Positions 1 to 12,900 of a stretch of DNA of 64,000 nucleotides are shown piece by piece. The notes beneath the pieces are model-generated. The model was not told where the DNA came from. It saw only the letters and a program-made list of their open reading frames with translations, and did not search any database. Origin of the DNA: Spisula solida (Eukaryota; Mollusca; Bivalvia; Venerida; Mactridae); NCBI GenBank assembly GCA_947247005.1, contig OX365944.1, positions 4,104,501-4,168,500 of the forward strand. Direction: 5' to 3'. Each line of letters starts with the position of its first letter. Position 1 is the first letter of the stretch. The position numbers and the translations under genes were made by a program.

Positions 1-716
1 ACATCATAGTTTATACTTCAACAACATTACTTTTTTACACTTTTCAATAAATCGCCTGACATTGTTAGACATATTCATTCCATACCTGTGTTTGTATTTT
101 ACTTTTCATTGTTTTTCAACCAGGTATGTGTATTTCACTACGACGCAAATGAACTGCATTGACAGGGGAACACAAATTGCAGGCTTAGAATTAGAAGGTC
201 GTAAGTACAAAATCAATATTTTGAGAAATCAAGAAAACTAATCTTTTCCTATAGAAAAACAAGCTTTTTAAACTTTAGTTTGATCAACTTCCGATTTTCA
301 TGAAAATAGGCTCATAAGAAGCGCCTTGAGAAGCAGATTTCAAATATGCACGAGTCTTAAAAGGTCGAAAGACCTTCTAGTTCTAAGCCAGCGAAATATA
401 AAATGTATGATCTTTACTCCCCATACTTAGATTTCAGTTTGATTTTAAAAAGCCACAGAGGACAGACTTGATCTAATTAACAAAATTATCATGTTTGCAT
501 CAATAGATGACTAAATAAGCTAATATACAGTATTTAATAACATGCTAAAATCAGACAACATATTTTAATTACTCAGACCAAGTCAGGCGATATATTTCAC
601 AATTTTATGAAAAAAAATTTAGTCCAAAAGGAGGAATTTAGCAGGAAAAAATTTCACCCGCAAATTTGTTAATTAAGAATGATTGATGTTATATTTCTGT
701 TAAAACTACTACTAAC
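1..716. other. Intron downstream of e68, nothing recognised
   Basis: AT-rich sequence with no supported exon on either strand and no clear repeat. By position it is the first part of the intron after e68, continuing beyond the left edge. Confidence 0.6.
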
Positions 717-973
717 CTTGACGTTTTGTACGTGATTTGTCAACACGAACGTCCAGTACATAATGTGACTCCTTCTCGTAATCAAGTTGTCCACTTAAAA
801 ATACTTGACAGTTCTTGTTGTACTTGTCTGGTTCAATGGAGAACAATGGACCAGAAGATCCTTGGACGTTACCATCCAAAATGGTGCAGGCGGCATGTGA
901 TGATCCCTCATGATTTACAACATCCAACAACTGTACTATAGAATTCTGCTTCTCGTTTTCTTTAATGGTAACA
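717..973 (-). CDS. e68, unsplit canonical cadherin repeat with furin-like site
   Basis: 257 bases, starting with the last base of the split Tyr codon. It reads VTIKENEKQNSIVQL (XEX glutamate kept), GPLFSIEPD, then GQLDYEKESHYVLDVRV. LDYE corresponds to the classical LDRE motif, absent elsewhere, and the repeat is not interrupted by the A/B intron. It ends DKSRTKRQ. RTKR (721-732) fits the furin consensus RxKR. The donor is GTTAGT. The following exon lies left of the window. Confidence 0.85.
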
Positions 974-3900
974 CTGAATGATAGAGAAAAAATATTATAT
1001 AATATTTGAGATGTCTTTCACAGATGGGACGGACAGGAATCCAAATCTCAAGTTAGATGAGACGAGAATCGGAATCAATATACAAGTGAAATATTTAGCT
1101 TTGTCAAACTGCTGATGGAAGTTGCTTAGATTAATGTCAAACTGCTGATGGAAGTTGCTTAGATTAATGTCAAACTGCTGATGGAAGTTGCTTAGATTAA
1201 TGTCAAACTGCTGATGGAAGTTGCTTAGATTAATGTCAAACTGCTGATGGAAGTTGCTTAGATTAATGTCAAACTGCTGATGGAAGTTGCTTAGATTAAT
1301 GTCAAACTGCTGATGGAAGTTGCTTAGATTAATGTCAAACTGCTGATGGAAGTTGCTTAGATTAATGTCAAACTGCTGATGGAAGTTGCTTAGATTAATG
1401 TCAAACTGCTGATGGAAGTTGCTTAGATTAATGTCAAACTGCTGATGGAAGTTGCTTAGATTAATGTCAAACTGCTGATGGAAGTTGCTTAGATTAATGT
1501 CAAACTGCTGATGGAAGTTGCTTAGATTAATGTCAAACTGCTGATGGAAGTTGCTTAGATTAATGTCAAACTGCTGATGGAAGTTGCTTAGATTAATGTC
1601 AAACTGCTGATGGAAGTTGCTTAGATTAATGTCAAACTGCTGATGGAAGTTGCTTAGATTAATGTCAAACTGCTGATGGAAGTTGCTTAGATTAATGTCA
1701 AACTGCTGATGGAAGTTGCTTAGATTAATGTCAAACTGCTGATGGAAGTTGCTTAGATTAATGTCAAACTGCTGATGGAAGTTGCTTAGATTAATGTCAA
1801 ACTGCTGATGGAAGTTGCTTAGATTAATGTCAAACTGCTGATGGAAGTTGCTTAGATTAATGTCAAACTGCTGATGGAAGTTGCTTAGATTAATGTGAAA
1901 CTGCTGATGAAGTTGCCTAGATTAATGTGAAACTGCATGCTGATGAAGTTGCTTAGATAAATGTCAAACTGCTGATGAAGTTATTTAGATAATGTGAATA
2001 CTGATGACCTCCAAATAAGGTTACTTTAAGCATGTAGATATTGAAGTGAATACTTACTACCAAACTGGTTGAATGAAACCAAGGTCAGTCCTGGAAGCAT
2101 TGCCTTGAACAATGTTAATTCTCACTGTAGCTTCTACTGATCTAGGTTGCCAGCTCATGTCGGTAGCTATAACAGTCACCTGAGTAACAGAAGAGAGACA
2201 CTTATAATAACAGTGAGAGACGCTTAAAGTAACAGTGAGAGATGCTTATAATAACACTGAGAGACGCTTATAGTAACAGTGAGAGACGCTTATGGTAACA
2301 GTGACAGATGCTTATAATAACAGTGAGCGATGCTTACAGTAACAGAGAGATGCTTATAGTAACAGTAAGAGACCCTTATAATAACAGTCAACATTTCAAA
2401 ACAAACAAGGTGATATCCGTACAGCCCTATCCCCAGCCTTGGGGAGGTAAGTACTAAATGCGATAAGAGATTGAATATAGACAATATTTATCAAGGTAGT
2501 TATATTTTAAGGGTAGTTATGTGTATATTTGCTTTAAACATCATGTTAATATTACATAAATACCACATTAATACCATGTTAATACCACGAATATCATGAA
2601 GAAGTCTGTTTGCTCCAATCAGAATCATATGGTAGCATGTATATTACAAATTATCCTAGGGGGTAACCCTGTTTATCTTAAATATTATAACCCTGTTAAT
2701 CTAAAATATTATAACCCCGTTTATCTTAAATATCATAACCCAGTTTATCTAAAATATTATAAAATCATATTTGTAATAAATGGGGTTTACCCTCTAGGTG
2801 CATGAAAACATTTACGCTGACTTACTGTTATAAAATCTTGCTCCAGTGAAGGCAAGTACAGCTGTTGTTTGATTGTTAGATTTCCTGTCGCTCCCATGGA
2901 AAAGAACCTTGCGTAAGAATTGCTGTCTCCCTTCAGTTTGTACTCTACTTTAGCATTAGGTGTATCAGCATTCAGTCTAACAGTGGAGTCTTGATCAGTT
3001 GCAGGCATCATTTTAATGACCTTACCTGGCGCATCACGTTCATGTGCATCAGCAGTAAACATTGTTACATTATTCTCAAAGGTTGGTGTATGTCTATTTC
3101 GGACTATCACAATGTTAACTGTAGCATTAGCAAACTTCGGATCAGTGGATGCATCGTAAGCAATTACTTGCACCTGGACCCTCAAAGGTACTGGCGTCGT
3201 GAGAATTAGACTTCTAGCCACTGTGATCTCTCCTACTGTTGGACTAATGAAGAAGAAATCGTCGGCACCATTTGGATCAATTGTTCCAAATCTGTAGTTT
3301 AGAATACCGCTCTTGCTGTTGGCGTTATCAAGATCTGTGGCCGTTACTATGGTAACTAATGAACCTACATCAGCATATTCTGATATTTCAACATCCCAGA
3401 AAGGTTGTGTAAACACTGGTGGATTTGGATTTCTGATAATCTCTACTATAACATCAATACTAGCGGTTCTAGAGGCAGCCGTGTTATCATAGGCATACAC
3501 AGTTATAGTGTACGATGGCTCTGTGGTTTCGTAGAGAATGGCTTTAGTCGTGATCAAACCAGTATTTGGATTAATATTAAAGTAGAGGGAAGCGGGTGGA
3601 TTGCGGGTAATGTTGTAAAATATTGGATCATTGTCCTCATCTTGTGCTGTTACTGTGATAACTGAATGACCTGGTTGTACATTCTCGTTCACTCTGGCAT
3701 AGTATGGTGTATCCACAAACCTTGGAGGATTTGGATTACGTCGTACATTTACTGTTACACGCACATATGATTTTTGTGGTTCAGCGCCTTTGTCTGCAGC
3801 TTCAACTTTCATAACATAGGTAAATGTATTAGGGTCTTCCATTAGGTTACCAATGACTGAAATATTGCCATTGAACTCGTTGATAGCAAAGTAGTTCTTG

Positions 3901-6900
3901 AGATATGTTGGTTGCAAGTCTGTGGTGATGATGCGGTAAACAATGTCGCCGTTGGTGCCGAGATCATTATCTGTAGCAAAAACACGTCCAAACGCACTCA
4001 TCACTGGTATGGTTTCATCAATGTCAAATACAAGGTCACCATGTTGGAAGACGGGAGCATTTGGATTTCTTTTGACGTATACCTTAACAATAGCTTCAGC
4101 GAACACATTGGGATCACGCTGTCTGTATGCGTGCACACGGACAGTGTAAAATGGTGTTTTGTTGTTATCTTCTAAGAATGACTTATTGAGACGTAGCTCA
4201 GCCGCATCATTGACCATGACAAGCTTGAAATACTGTGGACCCAAACCATCTCCTCGGATCTCATAAATCAGGGGACCATCGGGTGTAAGGTCTTCCGCTT
4301 GCAGTATTGTAATGATATCTTCAACATTCAGGTTTGTATCAACATTGAATGTAACCATACTTGGGTTGAATATTGGTCCGCCAATCCTTTGTATGCCGAT
4401 GTTTACTGATGTAATATCAGTCATTGGTGGGATTCCCTTATCACTAACTAGAACATTGAAATTCCAGTTGAGAGAATCAACACTCTTCAAGTCAGTTCTT
4501 GCTGTGATGACACCTGATTCGTCAATCTGGAACTTGCGTGAAGCATTGGTGTCTGGGATAGAGTAAATCAACTGCCCGTTCAGAGAATCTGAAGGGTTGG
4601 CATCAGTCGCCCGTATGTTGAAGATTGTAGAGTCCAAGCTAATACCCTCAGATATTGTCACCAAGTAACTATTCTTGTCTAAGATTGTTGGTGGAACATT
4701 TCTCTCTACCGCTACTGTGACAGTAGCTGTGGATTGACGTACGTCATCATGGCTGCGGTCAGACGCTATAATGTATAACTGAAAAAGATATTTAGTCATA
4801 TAAAAATAGGCGATTTTGTAATTCAAACAATGTAACATTAAGGTTTCTTTGTATACCAACCTAAACATACTCATTTTTAGTTTAGATTTATCATATTTTC
4901 TGTGAATAGAATGTCTATAACACGGTTACAGATATAAACCATATATTTACATGTAATAAAAAACGTTTCAATGTGGTTCACATATCAAAGGAAAGATAGT
5001 TTAAGTTATGAAGTGATGTTGAGTTACGTTTTAATTATTATTTTAGACGATAAAGTGTGATCGTTTAAGGAAACAAGGAATTCACCAGATGCGGAATATT
5101 AAGATCATTCTGATTATTTTGTGCAGGGTTATACCATTTTACAACTAAAATACCTATCATTAGTTTATACTAATTTATTTAAGTCAATTGTGAATATTTT
5201 TCTTATATTTGAGCCAGTCTCCAGGAAAACCTGCTATTTTGACAAAAATATTGACCATAAGATTTTCCATAGTATTTCAGGATAAAGTTAAATAAGCAAA
5301 TTGCAAAAGAAATTATGTTAATATCTTGAGTTTTAAGGAAGTTACAGCTGTTTTTGTAGAGTCCCTATTCGGAGCTTTTTGTGTGACGTATTTCATTATT
5401 ACACCATTTGATCAATTCTTGACATAAATTGTTCAAAATAGTACCAAATTCTATAATTATGTTTCACTTTTCAAATTATATATCAAAATCAAAATTGTTT
5501 GCATTCAGAGAAAGGCTACTTCTGTTTTAAACAACTAAATCCTCGTTTTTTTCAATCGGAGTACTTTTCTGAAATTGGTCACCATAGCAACAAAGTATGG
5601 GTTTTCGACATAATTCATAGGAAAATTTAAAGCTAAGGTATAGTACTATACGGGTCAATTACTTAAAATATAATCAATAGATATGTATTTTTCCTTATTT
5701 TAGAGCTTTAACAAAATCTTGTTACATTAGTAATTACATAATGTCATTACAGCAGGTTTTCCTGGAGACTGGCTCATATATTAATCACTCTCTACACCTC
5801 ATTTCTGATGTTATCCATCACCATGAGGGTATGAGAGAGGAGACACCTGTTTTCCCTTTATGCTGACCATCTAGCAAGAGAATTACCGTCACTAATTTTA
5901 GTTTTCCATTGGTATGATGCCACCTGGGATAACCCATACTGGACGTGGATGCACTACCACTAGGCTATGGAGGAGATGACTCGTATCACTAAACAAAACA
6001 ATGAACCTTCAGTTAGAATTCTCTGGGAACTTACCACATATTGCGAGGGTTTAGCAGGATCAAACGAAACACGATCAGATACTGTGATGAGCCCACTGTT
6101 TGGATTGATTGAGAAGTAATTCGTAGTAATGCTACCAACAACCAAGCTATACTGAATCTCATTTTCTGGCATCTGCAAATATTACATAAAAAAGACACAT
6201 AAAATTTTATTAGAGAATAGATTTTATTTACTTATTCAGCCCTGATGGCCTTATTTGAATTCAGTTTGTGTATGGATGTGCTTTTTACCCAAAGGAAGTT
6301 CAATTCAACAGAAAATATAAAAATAAAAGGGAAGAAAGAAAATGAGCTAAAGGAGGGAAAAAAAGAGTACTTACAGTGACGTCAGCATCAGTGGCGTTGA
6401 GTTGGATAACATTGGTTCCTTTGGGATCATAATCCTTAATGTTAGCAAAGTATCGGACTTGATCATTATCAAATCTTGGATTGTTCAAGTTGCGATCGAT
6501 CAGTATTGTCACGGTGACCAGTGATGTGTCCTCTGGTAGTTCTGTATCGTAGGCTGATACCAGTATCTGTAACCAGTTTGTATAGAGTTATCATATCTCA
6601 GAGAACATTTGTTCATTTTGGTGTAACAACGAGTCAAAGTTTAATTTCTGTGATTATGAGTGAAATAAAATTAAAATTTTGATCTTTCACCAAAAGTCAA
6701 TAAATTTCCTGTTAAATATATGCTTCAATTTCTGGTAATTGGCTTAATCGGAAAAATCACATTGAAATTAGAACATCAAAACATGACAATTATGACATTA
6801 TGACTTAAACCTGGGCTGGTATTCACAAAGCATCTTAACGGAAAACTTAAATATTTTGACTAAAGTTAAAAAATTGAGCTGCACATATTTTCCAAGAAAT

Positions 6901-9900
6901 GAAGAATAACCCATGTTTTCTTTGCGATTGTTGTAGCTCTTAACATAATGCTGAATCTAAACAATGTAAAATTTGGATACTCTTGATTTTCCTGATACAC
7001 TTAAGAAAATTTTAAGATTTTAAGAAAATTCTTTCCTTGAAGTTTTTCCTTAAGATGCTTTGTGAATACCACCCCTGAAGTTCAGGCCTACATCTGCATA
7101 TAACTGCATATTTTAATCATTATTCTGTAACGTATGGTAATTGATACATCCAATGATGGTAGTACTTACGGTATATCTTTTGAGTTTGTTAAATAGAGGC
7201 TGTGTAACGTAGATGTCGCCACCTCGAGTCAAGCTGAAATATTCCGTGCCAGGTGGCACACCGTATAGACTGTATTGTACAAAACCCTGAAATAAAATGT
7301 TGTAATGTAAGCTTTTTACTGATGTATAAAAATGACACATGAGATCAAGCATTTTCTCATGGCAATCAATTAAAATTATGGACAGATATTATGAAACACC
7401 CTGTACATTCCGAGGAGTAAAATATACTTGGATATTATTTACATAAATTTTCATCTGACTATGTTTTAAAAGGGCTATTAATTTAAAAAAAAAGATAATA
7501 TTAAGGCAGGCAGGGAAGGCAGCACTCAACTTAACCAGCATCAAAAAGCTGAATGCCCTAGCTGAATGACCCAGTTCAAACAGTATAATGACTTCAATGC
7601 CTAGTTTCAGCTGTCAGAAATCCTAAAAAGGAGACAACGAAGCTGTCGACAAACTCATTCTGTAAAATTCAAAAGTGAGTTGTTCCATTTGATAATATGT
7701 TTATAACTGTACATGTACTAGTTTGTAATTAACAAAAATAGCACATTTTGTTAGTACACTTTCACCAATTCATGAATATAGCGAAAAAATTAATCCCTGA
7801 TTAGAAATTAATACCACAAAACTTATCAAGTATCTATAAACATGAATTACATCTTGATAGGAAAATGTGGAGAATTAAAGATATTTTCAGTTTCGAACAC
7901 AAAGTGACTTACACGAAGATCAGGATCGGTAGCTCTAACTGTGTACACGGTGCTGTTAATAGCTTGGTTGATAGGTATAGTGATCTCAACGGAGCGACTA
8001 TCAAACTGTGGGGGTCCACGTAGAGGGTTAACAATAACATTTACAGTTGTTGTTGCTTTCTGTGGATTTGTGCGACGGCCATCATGAACTTCGACATCAA
8101 ATGTGTATGACTTGATACTTGTAATATCTCGCATATTTTCAACCAAGAGGATAGCACCATCATCACGAACGTACAAGATATTAGTTGTTTCAAATGAAGC
8201 TTTGCTCACATAGGTTAGTGTGTCCTGAAAGTGAAATATGTCCATACATGATATAAACATACCTCCAACAACATTATGTCAATTATCATACCCAACATGT
8301 GCAATGTTTTCATTGTAAGAACAGAATGTAGATATTGGATAAATAGACATTGACACTGTAAACTTTCTTTTTGGACACCCTGTACACAGTTGGTTTATAT
8401 TATGTAATTTGAAGAAGTACAGCTGATAGCTAAAATAATGTGTGTTTGCACAGTGAATGTATGGAAGTACAGGGTGTTAAAAAAGTTTGTTCTCAACATT
8501 GAAGTTTTAATAGTTTATTCTTCTGACGTCAGAAGAATATAAGATTTTATTGTTAATATCCAGAAGGTTCTACCATTGTTCTAGTCTTTTGACTATTAGT
8601 GTAAGGAATTACAATTGTACACTGCATATTTAGCTCAGATTAATCTATGAAGTTAAATTTTTAGAACAAACTTTTTTAACACCCTGTAGTATAGCAGGGG
8701 CGTAGCTAGAGGCATTTGAATGTGTACGCAAGAAGACAAGGGGGTCCAGGGGCATGCTCCCCCGAAATGTTTTTTGTTTGCTAGAACGTCTTTTTTTTGT
8801 ATCATATTTAACATTATCTTTACTGATAAAACCAGATTTTTTGCCTGTAAAGAGCTTTTAAAAAGTGTTTCTAAGAAATGCTGAAAATACTAAAGGCTTA
8901 CCCCCTTAGGGCTTAGGCTTCAGTTTTTATAGCATTTTTAGACCATCTATTTTTCATTTTTTGGGAAGCATGTGTACCCAGGTGCGTATTTTGCATACAG
9001 GTAACTACGCGCCTGGTATAGTATTACTTACATTGTCATCATCTACAAAATTAATGTAGAGTGAGTACTGTATCACCAGGTGTGAGGTCAGCAGGAAACT
9101 GTTACTATTTATAGTAACACAAATTATATTTATAGTAACATATGTGTTATTACATTGTCATCATTTACAGATTTAGAGTGAGTACTGTATCACCAGGTGT
9201 GTAGTCAGCAGGAATCTATTACTATTTATAGTAACACAAATTCTATTTATAGTAACATATGTGTTATTAGTTACATTGTCATCATCTACAGATGTAGAGT
9301 GAGTACTGTATCACCAGGTGGGAAGTCGGCAGGAACTTGTTACTATTTATAGTAACACAGATCCTATTTATAGTAACACAGATCCTATTTATAGTAACAT
9401 ATGTATTATTACTTACATTGTCATCATCTATAGCCTGTAGAGTGAGTACTGTATCACCAGGTGGGAAGTCGGCAGCAATCTGTTGTGAATAGCCACCAAT
9501 GTTCAAGAATCGTGGAGCATTCTGGTTCCTGTTAATGTTAATGGTAAGCACACCCTCCGCCAAGTTGTTTGGCCAAGCACTGTCGTAGGCTTGAATGATA
9601 AGCTGTAAAATATGAAACAGATTCATAATAAAAGTGCCATGTTGGATACACTCAACACATCGTCAGAATTTAATACTGTTTTTTCTACATTTTAGGACTT
9701 CTCAAAGCTAAAACTAGGTATTTCAGCTGTTTTACTGTTGGAACAAGGTTATTCAGCTCGGGCATTCGGCTTTTTGATTGCTGAAAATGGTTCATTTAGA
9801 TTTTCGACAGCTTAGGCATGGGAGGATCATAACTTGTTCACTTGGGCATTGGGCCTAGTATGTTTGTTTATGTTTCCGTGCTCGGCTGATTCAGGTGGGC

Positions 9901-12900
9901 ATTGTCCCTTGTGTGTTTGTTTATGTGTCTGTGCTCAGCTGGTTAAGCTGAGTGCTGCCTTCCCTGTCTGACTTAATATAATTTTTTTTTGCTTCAACAT
10001 CTTGTTGCTCATTCTATAAACTCAACATCACAATAATACTGTACTAAGGACAGTCCATATCAACAGAATACATCTATTGCTGTCTGTTGACTTAACCTAG
10101 TAAAGGGCAATTTGATTGATTTTTTAAGCTGAGCATTTTTTTTAAATCAAACACTTGAAGATTGCAACCGTTGTTAAATATGCTGTTCCTCCCTTTGCTT
10201 GGGTTTCTATTAATGTTTCTATTATCTTAAGTTGTGCAAGATCAAGCCAAATGCAGGCTCTCTAAATTTTACATTTTCTTCTCATGAAAGAAGTAGTAAA
10301 ATTATCAAACTTAATCATTGTTAGAAACTTTTTAAAATCATTGCATGTATTAGAACTTTCTAAACACCCTGTATATGACTATAAAATCATTGTATGTATA
10401 AGAACTTTCTAAACACCCTGTATATAACTATAAAATCATTGCATGTATTAGAACTTTCTAAACACCCTGTATATGACTATACAGTCATTGTGCGTATTAG
10501 AACTTTTAAAGTGGACAAGTGGTTCAGTGGTAAGGGATACTGACTGCTGATCTGAAGGTTGTGGGTTTGATTGCTACTCCAGCCGGATCAAAAACAGAAA
10601 TGCTTTTCAGTGTTTCCCACCTAACATAACTAAAATTACTAACAGTCTTTTGGACGAGACTATAAAAACCAATGGTCCCATGTAGGATGCTTTACATCAG
10701 GCATGTTAAAGAACCAGGGATGCTTCTGGAAGTGGGGCATCTTCTGTATCATGCACTATCCCCCAAGAACTAAAGTGGCTAACATCTTATGGGGGGTCTC
10801 CCCCATATGGATTTCCAGTGGCGATGATAAATAAAAGCAAATAAATCTAAAAAACTGGAACTTACAACATATTGACCATCTTCTTGTAGGTCAGCCATTG
10901 GTGTGTATGCTAGGCTTACTTCTCCCTGGTCATTGATATCAAAGAACTGACTGTCCCGTCTCTCGCCAATGATCCTATATACAATGTCACCCTGGAAAAC
11001 AATAAATAAAACATCATTTCAGCTTACAAACATCAGCAAAATAGATATTAAAAATTCTATTAAAATCATCTACAAATACTCTAAGTAATATATAAGTTGA
11101 TATTTCTGTAGGTCAGACATGAATTTAAATTTGCAGAAATATTAGCTATTTTCTTTTTTCTTAGTAGATTTCTTTGTAGGTAAAAATTTCCCACTTTGTA
11201 TATATATATATATATATATTGGCATTATTAAGGTAGAAGTGAGAAAAAAGAAAAGAAAGAGAAAAAAATTACCACCTTGACAAATTTTATAAAATTGAAT
11301 CACTATGGCTACAACTTGCATCAAGTACAGTTTACACCAAAACAGCCCTTTTGAATATTTGACCTCACTTACACACATGCCAGACTAAGTGTACATCATA
11401 AACACCCATTGGCTTATGTCTCAACACAGCACTGTTAACTCAAATAACAAAATTAACAAATTTAAAAAAAAAATCACTTACTCTTTGATCATTATCATTG
11501 ACATCGACGTCAAAGACTTTAGTGTCTTTAGGTGTTGATTCCCCAATAGAAATGGTTCTTGGCAGGTTGATAACAGGTGAGAATAAGTCACGTGGTACAT
11601 TGACATAAATGATTCCGGTAGTGTATTTATTTGGTGAAGTATTGTCATCTACTTGCACTTGAATCTGAACAAATCAAAGAAAAAATGAACGACCTTGAAC
11701 TCATTTTTGACATAATCATTTTACAATTAAGTTAGGTTTTTGACACAAAATTGTAAAATCTCCCACAAAGGGCCATAACTCAAGCAAAAATTATCCAACC
11801 TAAAGTTATTGTCAATATGCACAACTAGACTTGGTACCAAGCATTCATGTGAAGTTTCATTGAAATCCAACCAAGGTTACAGAGAACAAGTGCAGACAAA
11901 CTTTGTGACATCATGACGGACAGACACAATCAATCTGTCTCCCTGACTACCTGTATATGTGGGAAACAAGACTAGACAATCAGATAACTCCATGGACAAT
12001 CTTTAAGCAGATGAAAGCTTATAATAATATCATCTCAAATACTTTTATGCATTAAAAAATGTAAACAAAAATCAAGTACACTAGTTTTGCTTTCACACCC
12101 ATCAAGTGTGTATGTAGTTGTCTACGGTACAGTAATATTTCCAGCTATGTATAACTGGTTTAATCAGGTCAGTCACCTGTTTACATAACAAGGTTTTGGT
12201 TTTCACTGCATTTTTCTCAAATTAAAATGTTTAATACAATAAAAAATACAATGTTATCATATTCCAATGCTTGTATACGAGTGACAGACCTGATTAAACC
12301 GACTATTAGTAACCAGTACATGTGAGTGTCAATTTGAAATAAACGTACCTACATATTATGAACTTTATGTAGGCTTAAAGTGACAAATAAAGAAATGAGA
12401 TCATTTTTCCAGGTGTATACTGAACACCCCTCCTATTTACCTCGTATCTTGTTGTAAGGTCTGGATCGTCCTCGAGACTCTTCCTGATTGTGATAAGACA
12501 AGTTTGTGGATTAATCTTGAAGTATTCCTGTGATTTTGGCGTGCCAATAATAGAACAAGTTGGATTGATCTGAAAGAGAAGACACAGGTCAACTATTATA
12601 TAAAGCATTATAGCACTATTGTACTATGAGCATGACAAGCAGACACAATTCACTACTAGCAGACGTAAAGCACCATGAGCAGATGTAGAGCACCATGAGC
12701 AGATGTAGAGCACCATGAACAGACGTAGAGCACCATGAACAGACGTAGAGCACCATGAACAGATGCAGAGCACCAAGAGCAGACGTAGAGCACCATGAGC
12801 AGATGTAGAGCACCATGAACAGACGTAGAGCACCATGAGCAGACATAGAGCATCATGAGTAGACGTAGAGCACCATGAGCAAACGTAGAGCACCATGAGC

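Noticed and set aside
712..930. Independent small gene starting near 930
   Set aside because: The frame extends upstream to an acceptor at 974 and joins e67 through a split Tyr codon, so it is an exon.
1102..1893. CRISPR-like regular array
   Set aside because: Units are contiguous and identical with no spacers, in an animal intron.
7105..7352. Start codons at the heads of many minus-strand frames (for example near 7352)
   Set aside because: They lie in introns upstream of acceptors. The exons are internal and phase 0, so these Met codons are not translation starts.
9026..9341. Extra exons at the copied donors
   Set aside because: The fragments lack an acceptor and a full frame. Only 9417-9602 joins e60 and e62 in frame.
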